The translations under genes and the position numbers were made by a program. Below are positions 20,378-31,078 of a stretch of 43,930 nt of DNA, in pieces. The notes beneath the pieces are model-generated. The model saw nothing but the letters and a program-made list of their open reading frames with translations, ran no database searches and was not told where the DNA came from. The stretch spans positions 1 through 43,930 of the forward strand of contig JAIXVS010000284.1 of assembly GCA_027482795.1 (NCBI GenBank), in the 5' to 3' direction. The stretch is from Rhodobacter sp. (lineage in GTDB: Bacteria; Pseudomonadota; Alphaproteobacteria; Rhodobacterales; Rhodobacteraceae). Positions within the stretch are counted from its first letter, which is position 1, and the number at the start of each line of letters is the position of its first letter.

Positions 20378-21544
20378 TTATACAGCCTTCTTGATCGCGT
20401 CGATCAAATCCGTCCGCTCCCAGCTAAAGCCGCCGTCAGCCTCGGGCGCGCGGCCAAAGTGGCCGTAGGCGCTGGTGCGGGCATAGATCGGCTTGGTCAG
20501 GCCCAATTGCGTGCGAATGCCGCGCGGGGTTAGGTCCATCGCGCTGGAAATAGCGCGTTCAATCGCCGCATCTTCCACTTTGCCCGTACCATGCGTGTCA
20601 ACGTAAATCGACAAGGGCTTTGCCACGCCAATGGCATAAGAAATTTGGATCGTGCAGCGGTCGGCCAGATCGGCCGCCACCACATTCTTGGCCAAATAAC
20701 GCGCGGCATAGGCCGCACTGCGGTCAACCTTGGTTGGATCCTTGCCCGAAAACGCGCCGCCGCCATGCGGGGCCGCGCCGCCGTAGGTATCAACAATAAT
20801 CTTGCGGCCCGTCAGGCCCGCATCACCATCTGGCCCGCCAATCACAAAGGTGCCAGTTGGGTTTACGTGCCATTCGGTTTTCTTGGTGATCCAGCCTTCG
20901 GGCAAAATCTCGCGGATGTAGGGCTCTACAATGCCGCGAATCACTTTGGATGTCTGCCGTTTGGACGTGTGCTGCGTTGACAGCACGATAGAGGTCACTT
21001 CAACGGGCTTGCCATTTACATAGCGCAAGCTCAGCTGGCTTTTCGCATCTGGCCCAAGGGTCGGCTCTTTGCCCGATTTGCGCACTTCGGCAAGGCGGCG
21101 CAAAATGGCATGGGCGTATTGAATGGGGGCTGGCATCAGCTCGGGGGTTTCGCGGCAGGCATAGCCGAACATGATCCCCTGATCGCCTGCACCGTCACGG
21201 TCCACGCCTTGGGCAATATGGGCCGATTGTTCGTGCAAGTAATTGTGAACCTTGATCTTTTCCCAGTGGAATTTCTTTTGCTCGTAGCCAATGTCACGCA
21301 CGCAATCACGCACGATGGCGTCAACACGCTCGACCATGGCTTTGGTTGCCTCTTTACTGGACAACCCCACTTCTCCGCCCACAACCACGCGGTTGGTGGT
21401 GGCAAAGGTTTCGCAGGCAACGCGTGCGTTCGGCTCGGCGGTTAGGAAAGCGTCCAGCACGGCGTCTGAGACGCGGTCGCACAGCTTGTCAGGATGCCCC
21501 TCGGAAACGGATTCCGAGGTGAAGGTGTAATCTTGTCTACTCAT
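20378..21544 (-). CDS. metK: S-adenosylmethionine synthetase
   Basis: [62 protein letters not shown]. Confidence 0.97.
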   Translation of the reverse strand: MSRQDYTFTSESVSEGHPDKLCDRVSDAVLDAFLTAEPNARVACETFATTNRVVVGGEVGLSSKEATKAMVERVDAIVRDCVRDIGYEQKKFHWEKIKVHNYLHEQSAHIAQGVDRDGAGDQGIMFGYACRETPELMPAPIQYAHAILRRLAEVRKSGKEPTLGPDAKSQLSLRYVNGKPVEVTSIVLSTQHTSKRQTSKVIRGIVEPYIREILPEGWITKKTEWHVNPTGTFVIGGPDGDAGLTGRKIIVDTYGGAAPHGGGAFSGKDPTKVDRSAAYAARYLAKNVVAADLADRCTIQISYAIGVAKPLSIYVDTHGTGKVEDAAIERAISSAMDLTPRGIRTQLGLTKPIYARTSAYGHFGRAPEADGGFSWERTDLIDAIKKAV

Positions 21545-21550
21545 GGGGTC

Positions 21551-21594
21551 TTGCTCCAATACATACTCTGCGCACGTCAGGAAGCCGTTGTGCC
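21551..21594 (-). promoter_or_regulatory. SAM/SAH riboswitch upstream of metK
   Basis: Minus strand reads GGCACAACGGCTTCCTGACGTGCGCAGAGTATGTATTGGAGCAA just before the metK ATG. It matches, as recalled, the SAM-SAH riboswitch core (CACAACGGCUUCCUG.CGUG...AUUGGAGCA) known upstream of metK in Rhodobacterales. Confidence 0.92.
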
Positions 21595-21629
21595 AGATTG
21601 CCCTGCGCTAAGGGCATTTGCGCCTTACG

Positions 21630-23111
21630 TCAATATCTGACGCGTTTAGGGCGCAAAAACGCCAGTGCAAAGCCGCCCAATAGCAACAGCAGTAGCGGGC
21701 CTTCGCCAAAGCGGGCATAGGGGGTTACGGGCAAGGGGCTGGGCAAAACGGTGTCCAAATGCGCCTCTTGCCCAAACGGCAGATCGGCGCGCAAACGGCC
21801 GCGCGCGTCATACAGTGCCGTCACGCCCGTATTGGCCACGCGCACCATCGGCAGCCCCTGTTCGATGGCGCGCAGGCGCGACTGTGCGGCATGTTGGAAC
21901 GGGCCTGTCAGCGTGCCAAACCATGCATCATTGGTCACGTGCAGCAGCCAATCGGGGCGGGTATCTGTGCGCAAATCTTGCGGAAAGACCGCCTCATAGC
22001 AGATCAGCGGCAGAAACTTTCCGCCAGCCGTGCCCAGATCAATCACCGCAGGGCCAGCGCCCGCCGTATAGCCATTGCCCAGTTGCGACGCAAAAGCCGT
22101 AAGGCCGAACCAGTTAAACATAAAATCGCCAAAGGGGATGTATTCGCCAAAGGGCACCAGATGGTGCTTGTCATACAGCGCTGCATCCTTGCCTGCGGTA
22201 TTAAGCACCGAAAGGCTGTTGTAAGCGCGATCCCCTTCGATACGCTGGCGGCCATAGATCAGCGTAGCCCCATTTGCAGCGCGGGCCATATCGGCGGTGA
22301 TCCCGTCGTTTTGTTCCTGCAAATAGGGCAGGGCCGTTTCAGGCCAAATCACGATATTTGGCCTTGGCGCGGCGCTGGTGGCGCGGATCAACCGATCATA
22401 AAACACCTGCGCCTGCGCTGCATCCCATTTCAACGATTGTTCGGCATTAGGCTGCACAAGGCGCAGGGTGAATGGGGTGTCTGCGGGCATTGGTTGGTTC
22501 AGTGTCCAAACCCCGCCCGCCCAAAACGCGGCCAGGCCCAAAGCCGCCGCGGCGCGCCCCCAGATTTTGCCCGCAGCCAAGCCTACCGCCACGGCGGTGG
22601 TCAGCAGCGCCAGCCCGCTGGGCCCAACATAGGCCGCCAATTGCGCCACGGGCGTCTCAATCCAAATATGGCCCAGCAGCGCCCATGGAAAGCCCGTCAG
22701 CACATAGCCGCGCGCCAGCTCCGCCGCTGCCAGCAAAACCGCCAGCGCAATTGCAGGGCGCGGCAAATACATAGCGGCCCAAGCCGCCAGTGCCCAAAAC
22801 AGCGCAAGGCCAAATCCCATAATCAGCAGCGCAAAGGGTGCCATCCACGCATAGGTATCTGCCTCGACCAGAAAGGGCGAGATCAGCCAAGATAGCGAGG
22901 CGCAGAAATACCCCGCCCCGCCGATCCACGCGGCAAAGGCGGCAAATCGCGGCGTTTTGACCTGCGCCAAAATCAGCATAAACAGCACCGCCAGCGCGGC
23001 GAGCGACAGATACCACAGATCAAATGGCGCTTGGCCGAATGCCGCAATAGCGCCCGCTGCAAAACTGGACAAACCCAGTCGCCAGCGCGAGATTTGCGGC
23101 CGCCGCGCCAT
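21630..23111 (-). CDS. lnt: Apolipoprotein N-acyltransferase
   Basis: Multi-TM N-terminus then nitrilase domain: NIVIWPETALPYL, YDKHHLVPFGEYIP, LICYEAVFPQ. Confidence 0.93.
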   Translation of the reverse strand: MARRPQISRWRLGLSSFAAGAIAAFGQAPFDLWYLSLAALAVLFMLILAQVKTPRFAAFAAWIGGAGYFCASLSWLISPFLVEADTYAWMAPFALLIMGFGLALFWALAAWAAMYLPRPAIALAVLLAAAELARGYVLTGFPWALLGHIWIETPVAQLAAYVGPSGLALLTTAVAVGLAAGKIWGRAAAALGLAAFWAGGVWTLNQPMPADTPFTLRLVQPNAEQSLKWDAAQAQVFYDRLIRATSAAPRPNIVIWPETALPYLQEQNDGITADMARAANGATLIYGRQRIEGDRAYNSLSVLNTAGKDAALYDKHHLVPFGEYIPFGDFMFNWFGLTAFASQLGNGYTAGAGPAVIDLGTAGGKFLPLICYEAVFPQDLRTDTRPDWLLHVTNDAWFGTLTGPFQHAAQSRLRAIEQGLPMVRVANTGVTALYDARGRLRADLPFGQEAHLDTVLPSPLPVTPYARFGEGPLLLLLLGGFALAFLRPKRVRY

Positions 23112-24043
23112 TACTTGCCCCCGATCCCAAGATCAGCGCCCGCCTCTTTTGTTGGCTTTGCCGCGCCAAAACCAGGCAAGCGCACGCGCAGGCGTTTTAT
23201 GCGGCGCGGATCGGCATCAATCACTTCAAATTCTGCGCCGCTTTCATGGGGAACAATTTCGCCCCGCACGGGCACGCGGCCGACGCGCACAAAAACCAAC
23301 CCGCCAAGCGTATCGATATCATCGTCATCATCGCTGGATCGCAGCGTCATACCGATTTCCGCCTCGAACTCGTCCAACGGCGCGGTGGATTGGGCGATAT
23401 AGACGCCTTCCTTTTCCTGTTTCCACAGCAGGCCTTCGTCCTCGTCATGCTCGTCTTCAATCTCGCCAATAACGGTTTCGATCAGATCTTCGATTGTGAC
23501 AAGCCCGTCAACCCCGCCGTATTCATCGATCACCAGCGCCATATGCACACGGTCGCGCTGCATCTTTTGCAGCAAAACCGCTGCGGGCATCGATGGCGGG
23601 GCATAAAGCACGGGGCGCAGCAATTTGCGCAGGCTAAACCGCCCGCCTGCGCCAAACCCGTGTTGCAGCGCCAAATCTTTTAGCAAAACCAAACCTTGGG
23701 GATGATCCAGCGTGCCCTTATAAACAGGCAGGCGGGAAAATCCGTGGGTGCGAAACGCTTCGACCAATGCATCTTTATCAATGTCTAAAGGAACGGCGGC
23801 AATATCGGCCTTGGGGATGGATACATCATCCACGCGCAGGCGGCGCAGGTTAGATAGGCCCAGCTGCGCCATGTTTGGCCCTGCATCTGCTGTGCCTGAA
23901 AGGGGGCTTGCGGGAATGGCATCATCTTTGCCGCCACCACCCAACGCGCCAAGGATGCGGCCCAAAATCCCGCGTCCCTGCGCCTCGCTACTTGATCCTT
24001 CGTCGTCTGCCGAACTGCCTAACGCGTCGCTGCTACTGCCCAT
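23111..24043 (-). CDS. CorC/TlyC-family hemolysin-like CBS-domain protein
   Basis: [71 protein letters not shown]. Confidence 0.92.
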   Translation of the reverse strand: MGSSSDALGSSADDEGSSSEAQGRGILGRILGALGGGGKDDAIPASPLSGTADAGPNMAQLGLSNLRRLRVDDVSIPKADIAAVPLDIDKDALVEAFRTHGFSRLPVYKGTLDHPQGLVLLKDLALQHGFGAGGRFSLRKLLRPVLYAPPSMPAAVLLQKMQRDRVHMALVIDEYGGVDGLVTIEDLIETVIGEIEDEHDEDEGLLWKQEKEGVYIAQSTAPLDEFEAEIGMTLRSSDDDDDIDTLGGLVFVRVGRVPVRGEIVPHESGAEFEVIDADPRRIKRLRVRLPGFGAAKPTKEAGADLGIGGK

Positions 24044-24065
24044 TTGTCCTTGTCCAAAAATTGTC

Positions 24066-24605
24066 TTACGCTGTCGTCACTGCCCCAAATAATTCGGGGG
24101 TATCATAGGGGTTTGGCAGGCCCAGCCGCGCCATCACGCGCGCCTCGACTGCCTCCATAAGATCGCCGTCAGGCTCTCTTATATGGTCAAATCCTAAAAT
24201 ATGCAAAACACCATGTGCGATCAGATGCGTGATATGATGCGTAAGCGGTTTGCCGCCTGCCTCTGCCTCGGCAACGCATGTGTCAAAGGCAATCGCAATA
24301 TCGCCCAAATGATCGGGGTCATCGGCGTCGCCCGCCTGCGGCAGATCGGGCATCGCGCCCGCCAGTTCCGCGCCGCGCTCGTCTGACGGCCAGCTTAGCA
24401 CATTGGTGGGCGTTGGTTTGCCGCGAAAATCGGCATTTAGGGCTGCGATTCGGGCATCATCACAGCCCATCACACACAGGGTAAACCCCGCCGCAGGCAG
24501 GCCAAGTTCGGCAAAGGTGGCAAGGGCTGCGCGCTGGGCCAAATCTTCTAGCCCTACGCCAGACCAGCGCGCGTCCTCGATGACGACATCAACAAAATCT
24601 TCCAT
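24066..24605 (-). CDS. ybeY: Endoribonuclease YbeY
   Basis: TPTNVLSWPSDE and HHITHLIAHGVLHILGFDH (zinc-binding motif). Confidence 0.95.
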   Translation of the reverse strand: MEDFVDVVIEDARWSGVGLEDLAQRAALATFAELGLPAAGFTLCVMGCDDARIAALNADFRGKPTPTNVLSWPSDERGAELAGAMPDLPQAGDADDPDHLGDIAIAFDTCVAEAEAGGKPLTHHITHLIAHGVLHILGFDHIREPDGDLMEAVEARVMARLGLPNPYDTPELFGAVTTA

Positions 24606-24635
24606 GCCGCCCCTTAGCCGATTTGGGCCGCACCC

Positions 24636-25661
24636 TCAACTGGGCTGTGCTTCGTCGGATTCGTAGGCTTCGATAATGCGGGCGACCAGCGGGTGACGCA
24701 CCACATCCTTGGACGTGAAATAGTTAAACGTCACGCCCTTGACGCCTTTTAAAATCCGCTCTGCTTCTGCCAGACCCGAAGGCACACCGCGCGGCAAATC
24801 GACTTGGCTGCGATCGCCCGTAATCACCATGCGGCTGCCTTGACCAAGACGGGTTAGGAACATTTTCATCTGCATCGCCGTGGCATTCTGCGCCTCGTCC
24901 AGCACGATAAATGCGTTCGACAGCGTGCGCCCGCGCATAAAGGCCAAGGGCGCAATTTCGATCCGCTTTTCTTCCATCAGTTTGGCCATTTGCTTTTGCG
25001 GCAAAAAGTCGTTCAGCGCATCGTAAAGGGGCTGCATATAGGGGTCGATCTTTTCCTTCATATCGCCAGGAAGAAAGCCCAGCCGCTCGCCCGCCTCGAC
25101 AGCGGGGCGCGACAGGATAATCTTTTCCACCGCGCCCGAAATCAGCATCGTCACGCCCACGGCCACCGCAAGATAGGTTTTGCCCGTGCCCGCAGGCCCA
25201 ATGCCAAAGCCCAGTTCATTGCCAAACAGATTGGCGACATAGGTTTTCTGCGCCTCGGTGCGCGGCTCGACAGGTTTTTTGCGGGTGCGCAGTTCTACGC
25301 CGCCGCCGCCCGTGAACATCTCAATCTGCTCGCCGCCTTCGGGCCGCAGGACATCTGGCAGGGGCTTGCCCATGCGCATCGCGCCATCAATATCGCCCGC
25401 CTGCACTTCGCGACCCGATTCCAGCCGCGCATACAGCCCGCGTAATACGGCCGATGCCTGTTCCCTTGCGCCTTTGTCGCCGATCACCGCCAGCCGATTG
25501 CCCCGCCTTAGTATATGCACCCCTGCCTGATGTTCGATCTGCGCCAAGTTGCGGTCATATTCGCCGCACAGGCTAATCAGTATTCGGTTATCGGGAAATT
25601 CGAGGAGCGTTTCAACCAGATCCTCGGGGGCTTTCGGGGGGGTCAGCGCGCTGATGCCCAA
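24636..25661 (-). CDS. PhoH family ATPase (YbeZ)
   Basis: FGIGPAGTGKTYLAVA, AFIVLDEAQNATAMQMKMFLTRLGQGSRMVITGDRSQVDLP. Confidence 0.95.
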   Translation of the reverse strand: MGISALTPPKAPEDLVETLLEFPDNRILISLCGEYDRNLAQIEHQAGVHILRRGNRLAVIGDKGAREQASAVLRGLYARLESGREVQAGDIDGAMRMGKPLPDVLRPEGGEQIEMFTGGGGVELRTRKKPVEPRTEAQKTYVANLFGNELGFGIGPAGTGKTYLAVAVGVTMLISGAVEKIILSRPAVEAGERLGFLPGDMKEKIDPYMQPLYDALNDFLPQKQMAKLMEEKRIEIAPLAFMRGRTLSNAFIVLDEAQNATAMQMKMFLTRLGQGSRMVITGDRSQVDLPRGVPSGLAEAERILKGVKGVTFNYFTSKDVVRHPLVARIIEAYESDEAQPS

Positions 25662-25815
25662 GTGCGTCTCCTTTATGGGTTATGGGGCGACATAAACAAA
25701 GTGTGTGGCCATGCGCGCCTGCGTGCAAGAGTTATTTCGCGCGATTCGCTACATTTTGATGACAAAGCGCCACGCGCGCCACGATATTGGGCATAAGCGG
25801 GCAAAACAATGAAAA

Positions 25816-25839
25816 GGCCGCATCTTTGCAGATGCGGCC
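25816..25839 (-). terminator. Intrinsic terminator downstream of the lipoprotein gene
   Basis: GGCCGCATC hairpin; on the minus strand followed by TTTT, and just beyond the stop of the 25864 gene. Confidence 0.8.
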
Positions 25840-25863
25840 AAAACAAATTCACCTTACGCGCGA

Positions 25864-26271
25864 TCAATATCCGCCGCTATTTCCAATTGTGCCCTTTACC
25901 CAGTCGCTGCGGTTGCTGCGGCCATCGGTTTGGTAATTGCCTAGCACCGTGCCAGGCGGATAGGCATTGTTGCAAATAGGCAGGCCCGACACGGGGTCAA
26001 ACCTACGGCCAGAATATCCTTCGATGCCGTCGTCAATCAACCAGCCTTGGCAGCCATCGGGATCATAGACAATCGCAGCCTCGCCATCGCGCAGCGCATT
26101 GCGGTCAAGAAATCCACGGTCAATGGGCGCTGCGATCAGCGAATTTGGGCCGCGATTGGGGCCAAATGTGCCAAAGCCGCCGCAGGCCGTCAGTGTCAGC
26201 GTGGCCACAGCCAGCAGCCCGAAGCGAGCCAGCGTCCCGCGCGAATTTTCCATCATCTTTGCCATATCCAT
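25864..26271 (-). CDS. Putative lipoprotein with a Cys-rich domain shared with the adjacent OmpA-like protein
   Basis: Lipobox-like LLAVATLTLTACGG; YDPDGCQGWLIDDGIEGYSGRRFDPVSGLPIC. Confidence 0.65.
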   Translation of the reverse strand: MDMAKMMENSRGTLARFGLLAVATLTLTACGGFGTFGPNRGPNSLIAAPIDRGFLDRNALRDGEAAIVYDPDGCQGWLIDDGIEGYSGRRFDPVSGLPICNNAYPPGTVLGNYQTDGRSNRSDWVKGTIGNSGGY

Positions 26272-26855
26272 CACCACCGATAGCACACGATTTCAACGCG
26301 GCGGTTGCGCGCCATGTTTTGGGCCGAATCGTTCGGCGCAACGGGTTGACGCTCGCCAAAGCCGATTTCGCGTTCAACCATCGCGCCAACAGATCGCGCA
26401 ACATCGGCTACGGCGCGGGCGCGGCGCTGGGACAGGTTGATGTTATATTCATCCGATGCGCGCGAATCGGTATGGCCATAGACCGCATAGCCAAACGCAC
26501 CCGCGCTTTGGAAAAACTGCTGCAAATAGGCGCGGCCCTGATGCGAAAGATGCGCCGAATCGGTGGCAAAGAATTGATCTGTGTTTTGCACAAGGCAGGT
26601 GTTGCGCTTGATGCAAACGGGCTTGCCCGTTTGGGGATGAACGCGGTCCAGCATATAGCCTTCGACCCCGCCGTCAGCCCACCAATGCATACAGCCATCA
26701 CGGTCAACCCAAATGCCCCAATCGATTTTTCCAGAAATCTGAGGCGCGTTTTGCGCGCTGGCTTGGCCTGCAAAGCCTATCGCAAAGACAAGAGCCATAA
26801 CGGCAAGTAGACTATTTTTTACTATGGAAAGTTTTGGCACTTTCACTCCCCCCAC
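26271..26855 (-). CDS. OmpA-family outer membrane protein
   Basis: Signal peptide; C-terminal OmpA motif YGHTDSRASDEYNINLSQRRARAVADV...GFGERQPVAPNDSAQNMARNRRVEI. Confidence 0.85.
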   Translation of the reverse strand: MGGVKVPKLSIVKNSLLAVMALVFAIGFAGQASAQNAPQISGKIDWGIWVDRDGCMHWWADGGVEGYMLDRVHPQTGKPVCIKRNTCLVQNTDQFFATDSAHLSHQGRAYLQQFFQSAGAFGYAVYGHTDSRASDEYNINLSQRRARAVADVARSVGAMVEREIGFGERQPVAPNDSAQNMARNRRVEIVCYRW

Positions 26856-27018
26856 ACGCTAGCAGCTGCGTGGGTCGTTTTTCAGCCATGCCCGCAGCGT
26901 TGTAAAGCGGATTCTGGCGCAATCAGGGGGTGCGCGCCACATTCGTGCCACATTTTATTTCAGCGGCACTGTTTCGCGGCAGAACTGTTTCGCGGGTGCG
27001 AACAACACCCGCGCTGGG

Positions 27019-28386
27019 CTATCCAATCCTTTGACCTTTCAACGAATTTGTAACCGAAGCGGTGATCTTTACCCGTACCAATTCGCCGATTTTGCCCGCA
27101 GGGTCGGTGACATGCACGGCGTGAAGGTGGTCTGACTTGCCCACCAGTTGGTCATCTAACCTGCCTGCCTTTTCATACAAAACCCCCACCTCGCGGCCCA
27201 CCATCGCGGCCTGCAATCCGTATTGTTGGGAAGACAGCAGTGCCTGCATCTCTTGCAACCGCGCATCAGCGATATCGCTGTCCACTTCCGCTTTCTCTGC
27301 GGCGGGCGTTCCAGGACGGGCGGAATACTTAAACGAATAGGCTGCACCAAAGCCCACGGCGCGGATCAAATCCATCGTGGCGGCGTGGTCGCTGTCCGTC
27401 TCGCCCGGAAAGCCCGCAATGAAATCGGACGATAGAAGAATATCTGGCCTTGCGGCGCGGATACGCTCGATCAGGCGCAGATACTGCTCGGCGGTATGTT
27501 TGCGGTTCATCGCCTTGAGGATTTTGTCCGAACCTGACTGCACGGGCAGGTGCAGATAGGGCATCAGTTGAACGACCTCGCCATGGGCGGCAATCAGATC
27601 GTCGCCCATGTCATTGGGGTGCGATGTGGTGTAGCGAATGCGCAGCAATCCATCGACCTTTGCAAGTTCGCGGATCAGCCCAGCCAACGTTAAATCCCCC
27701 GCCGCCCCCGCGCCGTGATAACCGTTCACATTCTGCCCCAGCAAAGTGATGTCGCGCACGCCGCGTTCCACCAATGCGCGCGCCTCATCCAAAATGCGCG
27801 CGGCGGGGCGCGATACTTCGGCCCCGCGCGTATAAGGCACCACGCAAAAGGCGCAGAATTTATCGCAGCCTTCTTGCACGGTCAAAAACGCCATCGGCCC
27901 ACGCGCGGCGCGCAGCTTTGGCAGATTGTCAAACTTATCTTCGGCAGGAAAATCGGTGTCGAGTTGCTGCGTTTGCCCTTCCCGCGCGGCGCGCGCCATG
28001 GCGGGCAGGCGGTGATAGGCTTGCGGCCCAACCACCACATCCACCTGCGGCGCGCGGCGCAAAATCTCGGCCCCTTCGGCCTGCGCCACGCAGCCTGCCA
28101 CGCCAATTTTCAAATCGGGCTTATTCTTTTTCAGTTTGCGCAAGCGGCCCAAATCTGAATACAGCTTTTCGCTGGCCTTTTCGCGGATATGGCAGGTGTT
28201 GATTAGCACCATATCGGCGGCCTCGGCGCTTTCCACTTGCGTGTAACCATCGCTGCCCATCGCCTCGGCCATCCGCTCGCTGTCATAAACATTCATCTGG
28301 CAGCCATAGGTTTTGATGAACAGCTTTTTGCCCTGCCCATTTTGTGCAGGTTCGGCGATGGTGATGTCGGTTTTGGCACTGGTCAT
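27019..28386 (-). CDS. miaB: tRNA-2-methylthio-N6-dimethylallyladenosine synthase
   Basis: [40 protein letters not shown] (radical SAM CxxxCxxC), [19 protein letters not shown]. Confidence 0.97.
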   Translation of the reverse strand: MTSAKTDITIAEPAQNGQGKKLFIKTYGCQMNVYDSERMAEAMGSDGYTQVESAEAADMVLINTCHIREKASEKLYSDLGRLRKLKKNKPDLKIGVAGCVAQAEGAEILRRAPQVDVVVGPQAYHRLPAMARAAREGQTQQLDTDFPAEDKFDNLPKLRAARGPMAFLTVQEGCDKFCAFCVVPYTRGAEVSRPAARILDEARALVERGVRDITLLGQNVNGYHGAGAAGDLTLAGLIRELAKVDGLLRIRYTTSHPNDMGDDLIAAHGEVVQLMPYLHLPVQSGSDKILKAMNRKHTAEQYLRLIERIRAARPDILLSSDFIAGFPGETDSDHAATMDLIRAVGFGAAYSFKYSARPGTPAAEKAEVDSDIADARLQEMQALLSSQQYGLQAAMVGREVGVLYEKAGRLDDQLVGKSDHLHAVHVTDPAGKIGELVRVKITASVTNSLKGQRIG

Positions 28387-28531
28387 TTGGGCGGCCCCTT
28401 TGGCAATGGGCAGGCTTTACACGCTTTGCCCCCACCCCTGCAACGTCCACCTGCAAAGGGCTTGCCAAAGCGGGCGCGTTAACCCCATCTTGACCCCGTC
28501 GCGCGATGGTTGCAGGCAAAAGGGATTCGGT

Positions 28532-29401
28532 ATGCGCTACTCTCATTTGGATCAGTTTCTTGTCGCCGAAAAGGCAAGCTTGGCCAAAGGCCCTATCGCG
28601 ATTGTTCTGGCCGAAGATGATGTCGAGGTGGACACAACCTTGCGTCACCATTTGGATATTGGCTTTGCGCCCGTGATCCTGCTGGCCGCGCCGCAACTGG
28701 AACTGCCTGCCGAGTTAGAGGCGAAGATTGCCCGCGTTGACACCCAAGTGTTCGAGACGGGCATTTTGCAGCGCATGGTCAACGCCGTAATTGCCGCTGC
28801 GCCAGGCACATGGGTGTTTTACTGCTATAATGCCGAATATCTATTCTTTCCCTTTCTTGAGCAGCGCAAAGTGGGCGAGATGCTGGCCTTTCACACGGAA
28901 GAACGACGCGAGGCGCTTATCAGTTATGTCATTGACATTTATGCTGAAAATCTAACTTCTCATCCCAACGCCGTGTCGCTTGATACGGCACATTTGGACA
29001 AAACGGGTTATTATGCGCTGGCACGTGAAGACGGCGCAAATAATTGGGCACACCGCGAACGCCAGCTGGATTTTTACGGCGGCCTGCGCTGGCGGTTCGA
29101 AGAATATGTGCCATGGACGCGCCGCCGCATTGATCGCATAGCGCTGTTTCGCGCCAAGCCTGGCCTGACCCTGCGCGAAGATTTCACCCTGTCGGATGAG
29201 GAAATGAATACCTACGCCTGCCCATGGCATAACAACTTGACAACGGCCATCGCGTCTTTTCGCACGGCCAAAGCCCTGCGCGCCAACCCCGGATCGCGCT
29301 TTGCCATCAACACGTATATCTGGCAAAATTCGACACCGTTCGAGTGGCACAGCCAGCAGTTGATGGATTTAGGCCTGATGGAACCGGGGCAGTGGTTTTG
29401 A
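28532..29401 (+). CDS. Hypothetical protein, possibly glycosyltransferase family 2-like
   Basis: ORF 28313..29401 with likely start 28532 (MRYSHLDQFLVAEKASLAKGPIAIVLAEDDVEVDTTLRHH). Confidence 0.5.
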   Translation: MRYSHLDQFLVAEKASLAKGPIAIVLAEDDVEVDTTLRHHLDIGFAPVILLAAPQLELPAELEAKIARVDTQVFETGILQRMVNAVIAAAPGTWVFYCYNAEYLFFPFLEQRKVGEMLAFHTEERREALISYVIDIYAENLTSHPNAVSLDTAHLDKTGYYALAREDGANNWAHRERQLDFYGGLRWRFEEYVPWTRRRIDRIALFRAKPGLTLREDFTLSDEEMNTYACPWHNNLTTAIASFRTAKALRANPGSRFAINTYIWQNSTPFEWHSQQLMDLGLMEPGQWF

Positions 29402-29548
29402 CTGCCCAAGCTGCGTGCATCATTTGATGCTTGCAATCTTGTGGCGGGTCGGGTCTGGTAACGGAAAGTAACGGGTCATGGCCTGAATAGGGCCGTGGCC
29501 TTCTTGTTTGAAAATTGTCCCAAAGGTAGGGTCAAAGGCTAGGAAATT

Positions 29549-30019
29549 ATGGAAAAGATTCCAATGACACGGCGCGGCTTTGTGGCGCTGGACGACGAGT
29601 TGAAGCATTTGAAATCGTATGAACGCCCCGCGATCATCCGCGCTATATCCGAGGCGCGCGAACATGGCGATTTGTCCGAAAACGCCGAATATCATTCGGC
29701 GCGCGAAAAACAAAGCTTCATCGAAGGCCGCATCAAAGAGCTTGAGGCGATGATCAGCCTTGCCGAAGTGATTGATCCGTCCAAACTATCTGGCGCGATC
29801 AAATTTGGCGCGACAGTGGCTTTGGTTGATGAAGACAACGGCGAAGAGAAAACCTATCAAATCGTTGGCGAAAGCGAAGCGGATATCGAAAAGAACCTGC
29901 TGAACATCCGCTCGCCCTTGGCTCGCGCGCTGATTGGCAAAGAAACAGGCGATTCGGTTGACGTCACCACACCAGGTGGCAAACGCAGCTATGAGATCAT
30001 TGCGATTACCTATCAGTAA
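29549..30019 (+). CDS. greA: Transcription elongation factor GreA
   Basis: [21 protein letters not shown]...[26 protein letters not shown]. Confidence 0.96.
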   Translation: MEKIPMTRRGFVALDDELKHLKSYERPAIIRAISEAREHGDLSENAEYHSAREKQSFIEGRIKELEAMISLAEVIDPSKLSGAIKFGATVALVDEDNGEEKTYQIVGESEADIEKNLLNIRSPLARALIGKETGDSVDVTTPGGKRSYEIIAITYQ

Positions 30020-30070
30020 ATGGCCCTCGGCCGCCAATCGTGGCAGATTACCCGTGGCAAATAAAGTGCG

Positions 30071-31078
30071 ATGAAACAGGTAAAAGTACGGCCTCTTGAT
30101 TTGGGGAAATACCCCTCGCGGATGCGCGTTAAACCTTTGGCCTATATGGCCGAATGGGTAGCTGCGGCCTTGACCGTGATTTGGGTGGGTGCCGTGCTCA
30201 GCTATGCACCCGCTGACGGCTCTACCCCATCAACCCTGATGACTTTGGTGCTGCTTTTCGTGCCGATTACGTTGATTTTTGGGGTGCTTGTCACGCTGCG
30301 ATCGGTGCGCGCCTTGCGCGGCGAGGCCGCGCGGCTGCAAGCCTCGGTTGACGCGATGCGCAAGGCGTTCTTGTCGGGCCAAAGCCAGATCGACCCCGCC
30401 ATGCAGCCCTCTGTCGCCCGAAAATTGGACGAGATTGCCCAACAAACCCAGCAAACCCACGCGACTTTGGCCAATATGGCGGCCAAAGTGGGCAGGGGTG
30501 GGGATGCGGGCCGCGCCAGTGCCCGCTCCGTTCCAACGCCAAAGGCGTTAATGCCCCCCGAAGAGCCTGCCTTGGCCCTTGGCGCGCAGCCAGACCCCGC
30601 AGGCCAACCCCTGACGGTGGACGAATTTATTCGCGCGATGAACTTTCCCGATGGGCCCGATGATACAGCAGGTTTTGCGGCGATGCGCGCGGCCTTGTCT
30701 AACCGCGATATCGCCAAACTGATCCGCGCTGCGCAATCCTTACTTAAGCTACTGGCCCAAGATGGCATCTATATGGATGATCTGAAACATGATCCCGCAG
30801 CCCCCAACGCATGGCGGCTGTTTGCCAAGGGCGAACGCGGGCGATCTGTTGCGGCCCTTGGCGGGGTGCGTGACCGCTCGGCGCTTGCACTTAGTGTGGG
30901 GCGATTGCGCAATGATCCCGTCTACCGCGACGCGGCGCATCACTTTTTGCGCGCCTTTGACCGCTGCCTGACCGAATTTGAACCCAATGCGGATGATGCA
31001 GATTTGGCCGCGCTAGCAAACACGCGCACCGCGCGGGCCTTTATGTTGCTGGGCCGCGTGCTTGGCACGTTTGATTAA
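30071..31078 (+). CDS. Hypothetical membrane protein
   Basis: Long ORF with two N-terminal TM segments then a coiled-coil/helical region; conserved-looking but not recognised. Confidence 0.65.
   Translation: MKQVKVRPLDLGKYPSRMRVKPLAYMAEWVAAALTVIWVGAVLSYAPADGSTPSTLMTLVLLFVPITLIFGVLVTLRSVRALRGEAARLQASVDAMRKAFLSGQSQIDPAMQPSVARKLDEIAQQTQQTHATLANMAAKVGRGGDAGRASARSVPTPKALMPPEEPALALGAQPDPAGQPLTVDEFIRAMNFPDGPDDTAGFAAMRAALSNRDIAKLIRAAQSLLKLLAQDGIYMDDLKHDPAAPNAWRLFAKGERGRSVAALGGVRDRSALALSVGRLRNDPVYRDAAHHFLRAFDRCLTEFEPNADDADLAALANTRTARAFMLLGRVLGTFD

Noticed and set aside
21759-22895. 378-aa plus-strand ORF antisense to lnt
   Set aside because: lnt is clear on the minus strand; this is a shadow ORF.
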